NCBI GenBank assembly: GCA_008921705.1 | Contig: VFFE01007668.1 | Coordinates: 418,218 to 482,217, forward strand | Length of the DNA: 64,000 bases | Reading direction: 5' to 3' | Origin: Burhinus oedicnemus | Taxonomy: Eukaryota; Chordata; Aves; Charadriiformes; Burhinidae | Position numbers and translations under genes: made by a program | Shown here: one piece after another, positions 24,536 through 36,232 of the stretch | How positions within the stretch are numbered: position 1 is the first letter of the stretch | Layout: each line of letters opens with the position of its first letter | The notes under the pieces: model-generated | What the model saw: only the letters and a program-made list of their open reading frames with translations | Told to the model about the DNA's origin: nothing | The model's database searches: none

Positions 24536-24599
24536 TATGTATATGCATATGTATACAACTATACATATACACATATATATATATACACATATATATAGT
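24536..24599. repeat. TA/CA microsatellite
   Basis: This is a run of TATG, TATAC and TATATATATA units about 60 bp long, likely polymorphic in length. Confidence 0.85.
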
Positions 24600-25848
24600 A
24601 GCTGATAAGGTTGATTTTAATTAGACCTAACCTGTTGGGCTTTTCTACAGTCTCTAGCCTACAAAAGCTGTAGTTAGCACATATGTTTTACCAACATAAT
24701 AGCAAGACAAACCACTAAGTTTATGTTGGAAGTACTATTCTGAAATATTCCCACTGTTGACTGCAGTAAGCTTTTCAGAACTTGTAAGGTATACTACTTC
24801 TATTTGGTTTCTTAATTTTTACAATTAGACAAAAACTCATATTGAAGACATAAGCTGCTCATACACTCCAAGAAACCATTTTGATCACCACCTCACATTC
24901 TGGTTTTATGTTAACACATGTATGATGATATTTAAACCTCTTTTTGTGATCTTGTCTGCATAGCAGAGCTCAGTAAAGCTACAGGAAAAAAATCTGTCTT
25001 CTGACACTCATCTGTCTTGAGACGTCTGTAGTAAACCAGCATCTATCAATTTTAGTTCATCCATTTAATAGCTGTGAATTTTTTTTAATTAATTCTAGGA
25101 AATTAAATGATTGAAAGTTTGAGTTTTTAAGGGACACAGTTTCAGGTGATATTCATGTCCTATTTTGATGATAATAGGATCTGTTTAGACAGGCTTTTTG
25201 TTCTGTAACAGCTGTTACAAAGACTAAAAGCACGATTCTTAATGTTCACTCTGCTCTTATTAGGGTTGATGACAATAAGATTTCAAGGAGGACTGAAGGA
25301 CTGGATGTACAAATTTCTAAATATTGCTTTGGAGAAACAATATTGTTGGGTTTTTTTAAGAGAAAATAAAACTGTTGGCTGTACCTTGAGATGATTTACA
25401 ACAAAAGTGTTTACAAATTTTGAAATTATGTTTAGTTTAAAAGTTGTTTTGTTTGAGCTGATTTCACTTAAAGATGATGGAACTATGGGATTCCTCTCAC
25501 CTGCATTTAGACATATTCCTTACAGACATTTGCTTGGCTAAAGCTGGTCATCCTCAACTCAACCCCTGAGAAGATTGTGGAGCCCAGGCTCTTAGAATCC
25601 ATTTCCAAATATTAAAAGGTTTTCCCCGACTAAAAAAAACCCCAAAATTGACTAGATCTAACACTGAGAACAGTCCCACTTTGAGGAGGCGGTTAGATTA
25701 AACAACATTCAGTATCCCTTTCAAGACATATTTCTATGTGCTTGAGCCAAGAACCTTGTTTTCATTGTAGTCAAAGGAGACATGTTGTATTTGTAATTTG
25801 TATCAGATGAATTCCACCCTTTGTGTCATCTTCCTAGACTGTATTAAC

Positions 25849-25853
25849 ACCTA
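25849..25853. repeat. Target-site duplication ACCTA, left copy
   Basis: ACCTA lies directly before the TG of the LTR at 25854 and is identical to 26582-26586. Confidence 0.88.
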
Positions 25854-25983
25854 TGTCATGGTTTGGGCCGGACTGGCCCAATTGGGTGGAACAACAGATG
25901 CTATCTCTCCCCTGCTCCACATCAAAGGGAAACAGGAGAGAGACAAAAAGAGAGACTTGAGAGTTTAGAAGGAACTAAACTAC

Positions 25984-25989
25984 TTTAAT
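25984..25989 (-). promoter_or_regulatory. LTR polyadenylation signal variant ATTAAA
   Basis: ATTAAA on the minus strand lies downstream of the TATA box and about 130 bases before the LTR 3' end. It is the common functional variant of AATAAA. Confidence 0.5.
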
Positions 25990-26231
25990 GAAATATTAAT
26001 AATAAAATAATAAAAAGAAAATAATGAAATATATACAAAACCATATCGAGCTCCCATGGTGACAATCACATCACCGACAGGCACTGGGGAAGTCCCAGAC
26101 TGGACTCAGTGACAGATGGGAACTGGATTCTGGATCTGGATTCAGGATCGGGATCAAAGGCACATGAACAGACAGAGTCCTCTTCGGATGCTGGCCACTG
26201 AAGCCAGAGGGCTGACCTTTTGATCCCTCAG

Positions 26232-26239
26232 CTTTTATA
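26232..26239 (-). promoter_or_regulatory. LTR TATA box
   Basis: TATAAAAG on the minus strand (CTTTTATA on the + strand) sits at the U3/R position expected for this LTR. Activity is not known. Confidence 0.65.
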
Positions 26240-26581
26240 CTGAGCAGGAGGCAAATGGGATGGAATACCCTGTTGGTCAGGTTTGGGTCACCTGTCCTGT
26301 CCGCTCCTCCCCACAGGTGCGACCCCTCTACGCTTTTCCCATTCCAACCCTCCAACGAGGCAAGTAACAAAGTTGGCTGGCCTTGGCTGTTATAGCAATA
26401 AGTGTGAGCAAGAGCCTCTCTGCATACCGTTCCTTGGCATCAACAATAAATATGGCTCTTATCACTCTGAGAATGAACAGTTTCTGCACAACATGCTATT
26501 AATTTCAGCAGTTAGAAGAGGCCTAGCTAAAAAGTAAAGTTACTGAACAAAATTGGTCCTGTTTTACCTCAAACCAGGACA

Positions 26582-26586
26582 ACCTA
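26582..26586. repeat. Target-site duplication ACCTA, right copy
   Basis: ACCTA follows the terminal CA of the LTR directly and matches 25849-25853. Confidence 0.88.
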
Positions 26587-29500
26587 TGAGATCTCAGAGT
26601 TTATACCTTTTTTTTTTGTAGAGTACAATCATGTAGATTTTCTACAATTCTTTTCGTAGAATGAGACAAGCCAGCCAATCATTACCTCAGAAATCCAACT
26701 CTTCCGATTTGTAGTAAGTGACCAGTGATAAAGAGATAAGCTACTTTCTTAAAATAAATTGACTTTTTAAAGATGCAATAAATTATTAGTAAGGCTGTTT
26801 TCCAGACACTTTCTTGCAACACTGAGGGAATGAATCAAAACTACTCTCCCTGCCACTTCAGTATCAAACAAAAAAGAATGGGGTAGACAGGTCTATTTGC
26901 AACCAACCATCAAGGATAGCTAAAATCATGCATAGCTTAATTACAAGAAAATAGATATTTGAACATCTAAGTTCCAGAAATGTCACAGGGATATAAGCAT
27001 ATATAAGCATATACTTGATAAAGTTCCTCAGCATTCTGCTGAAACAGGTTCCTAGGATATGACCCAAGACATACTGATTTCCTTCAACAGGTTTTTGGTA
27101 AAGCCTCTAAGAAATATGAAAACTTCTTGCTGAATTTGATTGAAAAAATGAAAGTATTTTGGAGTACACATTTTAACAATTAGTTATTTATTATGTTACT
27201 GTTTGATTTTTTTTAATTTATAAAGCATTCATGATTTATATTTTTGCAAATGGACATACTGGGTTTTAGAAATATTGGTACAGATGCTGTTTTAAAGTGC
27301 TGAAAACACTGAAAGCACTGAACTCAAACTGTATGAATTGTACAGTCTACACTTATACAAGTGCATTAATACCTGGGGTTTTAATTTATTATGAATCAAA
27401 AAGAATTAGAAATCAATCTTTCTTAAATGTGAAAGACTGGAGGTGGAATTGCATGTGCATCACGAGGAAATTCAGATGCTAGAGCTAAACTCAGATGCTA
27501 CAAGAGGTTCGCTGCTGATCGGGAGCCCTGCGGAGGGAGGAAGCTGCCTCACCCCAGGTTCCTGCTTCCTTTGACGGTTTATCCAAATACTTTTCTGGAT
27601 TCCGCAGGAGGAAGCTGTGTGCAGCAGACCCCACTGATTAGTGTTTTCTACTCCTCGTTTCCTTAAGAAAAGCTGCTCAAAACTACAGGAAAATTGAAGA
27701 ACCAGCTGAGCTTTGAGGGTTTGACTAGTTCTTTGACTGAAATATTGAGAAGAAATTTTGTTAAATTAGAAAGAGAAAAGGAAACAAAAAAATTGAGGGT
27801 GGTGGAGGATAGGAAACTGGAGTATACTGTCTCTGAGGAGAACCCCACTGCCCTCAAATATATTACTTCTTATGAAAAAATGCATAGCCTATTTTATTTT
27901 ATTATTCCAATTCCACAAAGGCAAAAAAAAGGGAAAACATTTTGTACTACATTTGCTTGAAATAAGTTTGACAGAAAGAGTAGTTTCATTTTGAAAAATT
28001 TATTTCATATGAATCTTCTTAGCTTATTGAGCAATAGTGATTTTAATCAGCTTCACAATTTTTCATGTTAATCACCAGCCTTTCCAGATCACAGATAAGT
28101 GATTACAAGGATTTAAAATTTGTGTTATTTCCTGTAAACACCTCATATCCATTGTTGTTTCATTGTGCTCTTATCAATATTTATCTGTGGAAGCAAATAT
28201 ATGAAAGATATTTACTGCACAGGAACAAGCCAGGATTCCCATAGTTATTTGTAGACTAAAATGGAATAGTGTTTAACTACAAGGTGGCATTCATTTCTCT
28301 GAACTATACTGCTACTATGTTGTAGCAAAGTCAAAAAAAGTCCATCATCATTAAGTTTATAAGGTAAACAAAATATTAACTAGTCTGTAAAAGTTATGCT
28401 TATAAGGCCATTCTAATATAAGCATGAAACTAGTAAATTTGATGATCTTTGTATTCCCCTTGTTAATAGAATTATAGTGTACAATCCACAACATTTGCTT
28501 CAGGGTAACTAGTTTAGTACAAAATGCATATGTAAATCACATAAGAAAATTGTCAGAAAAGGTTTATATGAAAACAGAATCACTTTTCTTATATTAGGAG
28601 AGACACAATGTCATTTACCATATGTCTTGCCTTGTGAAATTCAGTCAAAATATTTGGCAAAGCTGAACAGTTCAGAAGCTGCCTAATTAATACTTGCCTC
28701 AGTGCTTGCTTGTAGGCATTGTTTGGGGAAATTTTAACATACGTTATCTATACCTACTCATTCTGGTAACATATTACCAAGCTATATTAATACTTATGTA
28801 AACATACATTATAGAAACATACACCATAAAGATACATCACTATTAAAAGCCTGTTATTTGGCTAGATGAGGCTACCCAGTTACTGTTTATTCAAAGTTAA
28901 TTTGGAATATTTTGTCTTAACTAGAAACCAGACTGTGCATCTGTTATTGCCTTGTCACAAAAGACACAAAGGGGAAGATACTACAGCAAATGAGAGACTG
29001 GAGAGAAGAGAAGTGGTTAAAATGTAGAAAAAAACAAGATAAGGGGTCCAGAAATAAATGAAGAAAATTCAGGAGAATCACTTTGAATAGAAATAAGTTC
29101 GATACGGCAAATTAGACTAGATGTGTTAAAGTGGAATAAGGCAAAACATCTTTTTGGTAGCCATGTACAGTCCTCACTTTTATCTTCACCTCAGGTACTG
29201 TGTGCCATGGTGCAATAAGTTCTTTTGCAAATAAACTCAATAGTTCTGACTTATTCAAGGAAATATGGAATGATGACAAAGGTTCACTCCTGACGTTATA
29301 TGTTTTTTTCAGAAATATTTGCAAAGAGTTGCTTTTTGCACATGCTTAGGTATACTTGGAAAATCTTAGCTTAACACCTTCAAGAGCAAGGAATAAAGAA
29401 CTTGTGTTATGCCCTGCAAAGTCTTTCATGCATGAGCTAAATTCAGCATCAAGAGGAATACATGAGAATACATTAGTGCACTCAATCAATTTCTTTGGGT

Positions 29501-32500
29501 TGGGCTCCAGGGAGCTTATTTTTAAAGTGGTGTGCAGGAGGTCTTCAGTCCTCACAGACATTTTGCTGAGGTATATTGTTAATAAATAATTTGATTCGTG
29601 CACACGTCCCTTGCATGGCTTTAAAGATTTATTGTTTAATGGCTGATTAAATGTAGCAGGTGAATTGAAACAGAATGACATGGGACCATTGCAGCTAAGT
29701 ACAAGATGGCAAATTCATCACTGCACAAGCTGTGTTTTAAATGCTAAACCTATAAAGACACAAAATAGATGTGGTTTTATGTGTGTATGTTTACATTGCC
29801 TATTTTTAAGCCTAAAGTTAGATACTTAAACTAGGATGTTCATTTCCATAGTGTCCTTATGGTTTAGCTAGAAAAAAGAAAGACAGAAGAGAGCAAAAAA
29901 CTTCACCGTGGTTGATGTAGAGCCAGAATTTATCAGTGAAACTTGAGGATACAGCTAACCTCATCAAATCTGCCAAAAGGAGTGGTTTTGCCCTTTTCCC
30001 TGTGTCAGCGCTGACATTTTTCTGACCCTCATCAGTGGCCTTGTTCAGGAGTTAAACCAAAGTAAAACTACTTACTTGTTTGTTGAATGAGTCCTCTGCT
30101 CTGACCTAGCTCACTGAGCAGCATACAAACATCAATGCCATCATGAAGGAAACTGGGAGAGCATGTAAGCGAAGCAAAGCAGCTAGACGCTAGATCAGCA
30201 TAGCTGTATGTGAAACCAGGCTCTTCCAGCAGAGAAGTTAAAGTTTCTCTCTCATTTACACTGTGATATGAGGACCAGTTTTCTAATTCAGATCCAAAAC
30301 TTAGTTGTCCAAAGTCAGGCACTTCCCTTTCTCCTATCTGAGATTTAAGCATCTGCACAAAGGCATAGTCCGATTTGCTTCAGCTTCCATTAGTGGCCTT
30401 GTTTCTCACAGCTTTTTGATTTTTATATCCCGTTCTCACCCCATTTTCCACCTAAGTCTGTAACATCCTTCCTGGACCACCTCCAAGTTGTGGCCCCAAC
30501 ATTCACAAATGTGATATGAAAGAAATGAAAATGCCTACCTTAATTATATCTCTAAATCATTTTGGGGTGGTTTTTTACTTCCTCATGCCTATTCACTTAT
30601 TTCATAATTATGTTTTTATTGGTTCTTATTCCTCAGTCCAAAAATCACCTTTAACTGACATGGCTACCAGGAACGACAGCAAAACCTGTTAACAAGAATG
30701 TAGTTATACGAGCCAAAACCCCCTATTTTTTTCTTTCATTGGTGATTTCATTCAAGGGACTGAATTATTATCAAATGAATATTTTTTGTCAGGACGATTG
30801 TTGTCTCAGGGTCATTTGCTGCTGTGCAAATGGTTTAAGATGTTTTTCTTTTATTCAGTGGGCTTTCCCTCTGTCCTCCTTATTTTCTGGTGCTCATTAG
30901 AGTTTGAGTATTAACAATGCTAATAATATAAAGCCCCTGTCTTTCTCTATTCCCAGAAGACAGTTCTGTCAAATGAGTTATGTAACTGGTAGATGAAGCG
31001 AGGATACCAATGGTAAATGTTTTACTGTCTACCTGGGAGAATTCCTCTACCCTAATGAAATATTTCTGCAGTTAAGATGGAATCTGTCAATGAACAGAAA
31101 GGTTTTCCTCTGTTCTTTGTAACTATGAACTCTACTCTCCTTAGTACCTCACAATTTACGAATAACACATCAACTCAAGGCCTAACACATGAAATAGTGT
31201 GAGAAAAAGTTATTTTCATAGTCTATAGAAGAAGAAAAAAGTCTGGCTTTTATTTCATTGTAGTTACTCCTTTTCTTTGTTTTAAAGTCAAGCAGAAACT
31301 GTTTTCTGTACTATGTTTTAATGGCTACGTTTTCAATTTTTGACCATGAGGCTTCAAAGAGGGAAGGTATAGAGAAAAAAGCCTTCATTTTCCCCATTGT
31401 GATCATATAAGTTTACAAGTTCTTAAACTAGCATTGCTCTAGCAAAAGCAGGCCCCAGTAAAGTTATATTTACCCATCAAACAGGCCATCAGAACTACTA
31501 TGATGCCTTCCCTTTCTTCAAGATTTTTTTCAATATAGTGTTGTTGACTTTCTTATATTTTCTGTAAAGGGAGATGAAGCATGAATATAATCAGAGCAAA
31601 AAGAAAAACATCAACAACTTGAGGAATTGTCAAGTGCTTTGAAATTTAAATCTTTGGTAAAGCAATGCTTGTCAATGGAAGAATATTGAAATAACTGGGT
31701 GCTTCCTTGCGAAGGAACCAGTCTACAGCATGGCTGAAATGAGAAGATGATAACCTACAATATTCTCTATAATAAATTCTTTTCATCTTTCAGCTTCAGA
31801 GACAATCATTCATCAATTAAATCAGGATATGCAAAAGTTTAGATGATAAACATTTAAGAAGGCATCAATTTAAATTTATATAAAGAAGAATCAAATTTGA
31901 AGAATACTAAAAAACCTTTCATTAAATTCAAAGAAAAATCTATTTAAAATAATTATGAAAAGAAAAAATATATAGACAAGTGAAAAAATACTAAATAATG
32001 GATATAGTATTTTTGAGATTACAATTTAAGATTTAAGCAATTAATCTAAGCAATTTTAATTTGCCACTGGTGAACAAAGTCATGTAATTATGCCATTCTG
32101 TGCTAATTTTTTGTGAACCTTGCTTTTAACCAGTGACAAACATGGACAAAATAAAACATAAAAAAACATCTTCTAGACAAAGCAAATGTATCCTTATGTC
32201 ATTTTCTGTGGAACACACAACTGAAGCACCTTAACAGTTCACAGCTACTGATAATTTTCTTTTTGCAGTTCCTTTCTGTGGCATGGAGATAGTATCATCT
32301 TTATTTTACAAATACAGATCGGTATTCAAAGAAACTAAAGTAAAATATTTCCATTGATACTAGGAAGCAAGTAAGCTGTCAAAATCATTAGCATAATTAA
32401 TTTAACATTTTTCTCCAATTCCATAAAGAAAATCACTGAAATCTGTGTTAAAGCTAAAGGTAATGGGAAGAAGTGTTTTACATTAGGAATTTCAGGTGTT

Positions 32501-35500
32501 GAAAAACTGAATAGATGTTACTCAGCTCTGCCTATGTTAAATGACTACAAGAAAAAACATTTCATCACAACGGAAAGTGTTGGCTACTGCAGAATTACTA
32601 AATTATTTAGCATTTGTAATGTTGGCACTTCTGTCAAGTTTTCCATCAAGCTATCCTGTGTGGTTTTTTAAGGCTGATCTTTTATCAGACTTAGAACAAA
32701 AGCTCTACCTCTTTTTCTTGGACACAGGTGAAGTAGAGCATCTTCCCGTTCTAGTAATAGATTGATCTGAGAATGTAAAAGCTTTTGGGCATCCATCTAA
32801 AGAAAATAGAAATCTATTATGTCATAGCCCTGGTCTTTCATTAAAAATAACTTTACATTAATGTGACAGAGGAGAAGTGCTGGAAACCAAATTCTAGCAA
32901 TTCCTGTCAGTATAAATGAGGAGAAAGTTCTTATTTTAGCAAACCTTTCCAATTTTTTCCCCTTCATTGCTGCGTTTTTAACTGTTATCTTCAGGGGTTC
33001 TGCAGCCATTGTGAAAATTGCTGTCATTAATTCCTAAACAAACCCACTCTCATAAAAAAACACAAACCAACTTTCACGGTATCCCAAGGCAGGTTAGCTT
33101 ATAGATATAGAATAAAATGACACATGATTCATGAACTGACCAGAAACTTTTTCTCTCCCAGTCAGAACTGCTAGTATTTTATCACTAGTAATTATCTCCT
33201 TAGAACACTGCTTGTATAGCAAGATATCAGCTTCATAATCTGTCTCGAATGTCTAGATTAATAACAGCATATAAGCAATATTCAATAGTGAGTCAAAGAG
33301 TAAGCTAGAAGTGTGCAAACGTTGTCATCATCTGCATCCACCCCTTTATCCTCTCATTTACAAGAGTCTAGTTTATTTAACTGGACTCTTGCAAGTGCTA
33401 TGTTGTTCATTTAAGGGAAAAAATAGCATCATGGGTTTAACCTCTGAAAAGTAAGCTCTTGTTGTTGTCTTTAAAGGTACATGGTTGTATGGTGGAGTTT
33501 ATGCAAAACCATACACTTATTAAACAATTATTTTCTTGCAGAGCTCTAACCATTTTTTTTTTCTATTACCAAATTAGCAACAGGGTTGCTTACATGTTTG
33601 CGCAGGTAAATACAACAAGCTCACATTGCTTCATTTATAACACATGATTGAATTGAAAGATCCCAGCTGGTCACTGTGTCGTCACATCTATAAAGTTTTA
33701 TGTGTTACGTGCTACAAATGACGCTTTTTTCTTTTTCTTCTTTTGCATAATGTATGCAATTCTTCATGATAACATTTCAGAATGTTTTATCTATCGCTTT
33801 CTGTGAGTTTAATGAGTCAATTAGACATTTAAATTCCCACACCTGACCAGTCCTACTGTTCCTTCTTAAGAAAGATTATAATATAAATTTGGGGTTGGTG
33901 TTAATATACTGACAGAATTATAGAGTAATGATGGAGAAGCAAAATCAAGGTGTGGTTTTTTTGCCAAACATTTCATCTCTTATCATCCTATACTGGTAGC
34001 TAAAACAACAAAAACTTCTTTCTTACAGAGAAGCTAGGGAACATAAATTATTGGCTTCAATTATATTTTGCATCTTTACGATGCATAGAGACTTACTGAG
34101 TTTCTGTGACCACCAGAGTCGCTGACTTGTACAGGACAAGGTATTATTTGACTGCCCCCATGACAACAGTGGTCCTGACTTCCAGGAACTGATAGGCATG
34201 GATGTTTAATCAGGCAAGTTATCACCATTCAGCTTCCAGAGGAACTGGAAGAAGCTCTCTTGCTGAACAGAAGAGTTAACCATGTTTTGCCTCCTTGGAA
34301 GCAATGGTTTTAATCCTAATTTGTGATTAATTGTTTTGTGCAATTTCTGGCATTTGCTAGAAACTCATCAGTGGGATCTGACATCTACAATGAGACAAGA
34401 TACTACTCAGATGCTCAAAAAAAGATAAAGAGATTTGCACTAGCCCAATCTCAGATGATCAGCCATAAAGATCCTAAGCTCAGATTTCACTAGCAGCTTG
34501 CTTTGAAGAGGAAGCTCAGATTCACTAACAGAACTGCTTCAAAGTATCATTTATCATATATATTGTCTGTGTCCAAAACAATGGTGAATTACAGTTGCAC
34601 CATGGTAATAACAAATTAGACTGCTGGGCCACTGAATACCACAGTACTCTATGCTTCACAAAGACTGGCTCAATGGACGCTTTTCTTATGACCACAATTT
34701 TCAGGTGTCATGAAGTAGAAATTGAAATAATAGTGTATTGTAGCATTTTGTTAAATTTATGACAAATTTTACATAAATAAAACAAATACATGAAGACTGA
34801 TAAAGCAACCTTCTGTTCTTCTCTCTCTTATTTCTTTGTTTCCTGTATTAGATAATTCCAGTCTTTTCAGTGCTCCATGTTAAGTTCTATTTTCACACTC
34901 TTTTATATTAGTCACTTTATACCAGACCCTCTCCATTTCCCATATTTTTATTTTAAAAAGGCAGTTACTGTAACTCTCTCTCAGGATCTATTCATATCAT
35001 AGTTTAATTGTGTTAATTTTTTATTCATCACAAATTTTCATGTATATGTGAAGAATTACACTGTGTAAAGCACATTTTCTGTGCTCTCGTTTTCCACTGA
35101 AATGATGGGGTTATAACACCTTTCACTTTTCTCTTTTCTTTGGGGTATCTATATTTCTTTTTGTCTTCACTGTCCATTGCTACATATTGCTCACTAACAT
35201 TTTTATTTGGTGTGCTGCATGGTTTTACCGTGTTTTTTTTCTGTTCTTTTCTTTTTTAAAAGATCTTTTGACATTTTTTTATAATCTAAAAAGCTTCTAT
35301 TGACCATGGTGGTCACCTATTTTATATGTTTATCTTTTCCTTTACTAGGATGGTTTGTCTCACTGTCTTGAGCAATTTCCAGATAATAAAATATTTCCTA
35401 AATTAATTTCCTTCCTTTAAAAGTTCCTGTCGAGGTATCAGTTTAGCAACTCTGCTGAGGCTTGTCATGGCTAATCTGTTTTCTTGTCCTTTTCATAGCA

Positions 35501-35584
35501 GTGTGAACACCAACATCTTGTGAAATATTTCATACTTTTTCTTTCATGACCAAATCTTGCACCAATAATCAAAATGGTCCATCT
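26587..35584. other. Nine-kb AT-rich non-coding stretch, no gene seen
   Basis: No exon, RNA gene or recognised transposon was found. The longest frames (29346-29681 minus, 111 codons; 30068-30358 minus, 96 codons) match no family I know and are within chance expectation. A GC-richer patch lies at about 27490-27680, and a strong stem-loop at 33355-33397. Confidence 0.65.
33355..33397. repeat. Stem-loop, about 18 paired positions, 5-nt loop
   Basis: The core stem pairs 33361-33373 with 33379-33391 (CAAGAGTC...GACTCTTG, then one G:T and four more pairs) around the loop TATTT. After one A/C mismatch, five further positions pair outwards (33355-33359 with 33393-33397). The stem is visible by direct pairing. 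It is shorter than a typical microRNA precursor. Confidence 0.6.
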
Positions 35585-36232
35585 ATAGAATCATAGAATG
35601 GTTTGGGTTGGAAGGGACCTTTAAAGATCACCTAATCCAACCTTCATGCCATGGGCAGGGACAGCTTTCACTAGAACAGGTTGCTCAGAGCCCCATCCAA
35701 CCTGACCTTGAACACTTCCAGGGATGGAGTAACTCTGGGCGACCTATTCCAGTGTCTCACCACCCTCAGTATAAAAAGCTTCTTCCTTATGTCCAATTTA
35801 AATCCACCCTTTTTCAGTTTAAAACCATTGCCCATTCTCCTGTCACTACAGGCCCTGCTAAAAAGTCTTTTCATTTTTCTTATAAGCCCCGCTAAGTACT
35901 GAAAGGCCTCAATAGAGTTGGAGTCTTCTCTTCTGCAAGGTAAATAACCTGAACTCTCTCTGTCTTTCTTTATAGGAGAAGTGTTCCAGCCCCCTGCTCT
36001 TTCTCATAGCCCTCCTCTGGACCTGCTCCAACAGGTCCACGTCTTTCCTGTGCTGAGGGCTCCAGAGCTGGACACAGTACTACAGGTTGGTTCTCCCTGG
36101 AGTGGAGTAGAGGTGACACAATCACCTCCCTTGACATGCTGACCACCCTTCTTCTTATGCAGCCCAGGATACGACTGGCTTTCTGGGCTGCAAGCATATA
36201 TTGCTGGCACATATCCAGATTTTTATCCACCT
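35585..36232 (-). mobile_element. CR1 LINE, 5'-truncated, about 650 bp
   Basis: The 3' end is at the left, where the + strand reads ATAGAATCATAGAATGG, the complement of the CR1 tail. It is followed by the complement of the conserved AAGGTCCCTTCCAACCC block. The element breaks off in ORF2 near 36232. Its 3' UTR type resembles the copy at 5215-6597, so the two probably belong to related CR1 subfamilies. Confidence 0.95.
35671..36230 (-). pseudogene. CR1 ORF2 C-terminal remnant, frameshifted
   Basis: The C-terminal part of CR1 ORF2 lies in at least two frames. The upstream piece (36230-35970) carries DMCQQYMLAAQKASRILGCI. The downstream piece (35874-35671) carries GNGFKLKKGGFKLDIRKK, RVVRHWNR and ends with ALSNLF before the stop. 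Indels between them break the frame. Endonuclease and polymerase motifs are missing through truncation, so it is non-functional. Confidence 0.9.

Larger units (their letters stand above)
20503..25848. other. AT-rich non-coding stretch, no gene seen
   Basis: No exon or recognised transposon was found. Frames reach about 96 codons (20621-20911 minus and 23219-23503 plus) with no resemblance to known families. Low-complexity tracts lie at 21311-21350 (A/C-rich) and 21895-21955 (T-rich with TTTGG units), and a TA/CA microsatellite at 24536-24599. Confidence 0.65.
25854..26581 (-). mobile_element. Complete solo LTR of an endogenous retrovirus, 728 bp
   Basis: The element begins TGTCATGGTTTGGG and ends CTCAAACCAGGACA. 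It is flanked on both sides by ACCTA, a perfect 5-bp target-site duplication. Read on the minus strand it has a TATA box (TATAAAAG, 26239-26232) and, about 245 bases further, ATTAAA (25989-25984), which gives a sensible U3-R-U5 order. An AT-rich stretch with ATTAATAATAAAATAATAAA lies at about 25994-26035. No retroviral genes are present. Its ends (TGTCCTGGTTT and AAACCATGACA) are near-complementary and resemble those of the LTRs at 3464-4536 and 53870-54047, which points to related avian families. Apparent frames of 84 to 99 codons inside it are not genes. Confidence 0.92.

Noticed and set aside
24536..24599. TA/CA run considered as a regulatory array
   Set aside because: Ordinary microsatellite composition with no repeated longer unit or spacer structure.
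26071..26537. Two frames of 99 and 84 codons on opposite strands
   Set aside because: Both lie inside the solo LTR at 25854-26581, where no coding sequence is expected.
29346..29681. 111-codon minus-strand frame with a shorter frame opposite
   Set aside because: No recognisable domain and no splice or promoter context.
30068..30358. 96-codon minus-strand frame with balanced composition
   Set aside because: Considered as an exon, but I saw no convincing splice-site pair and no resemblance to a known protein.
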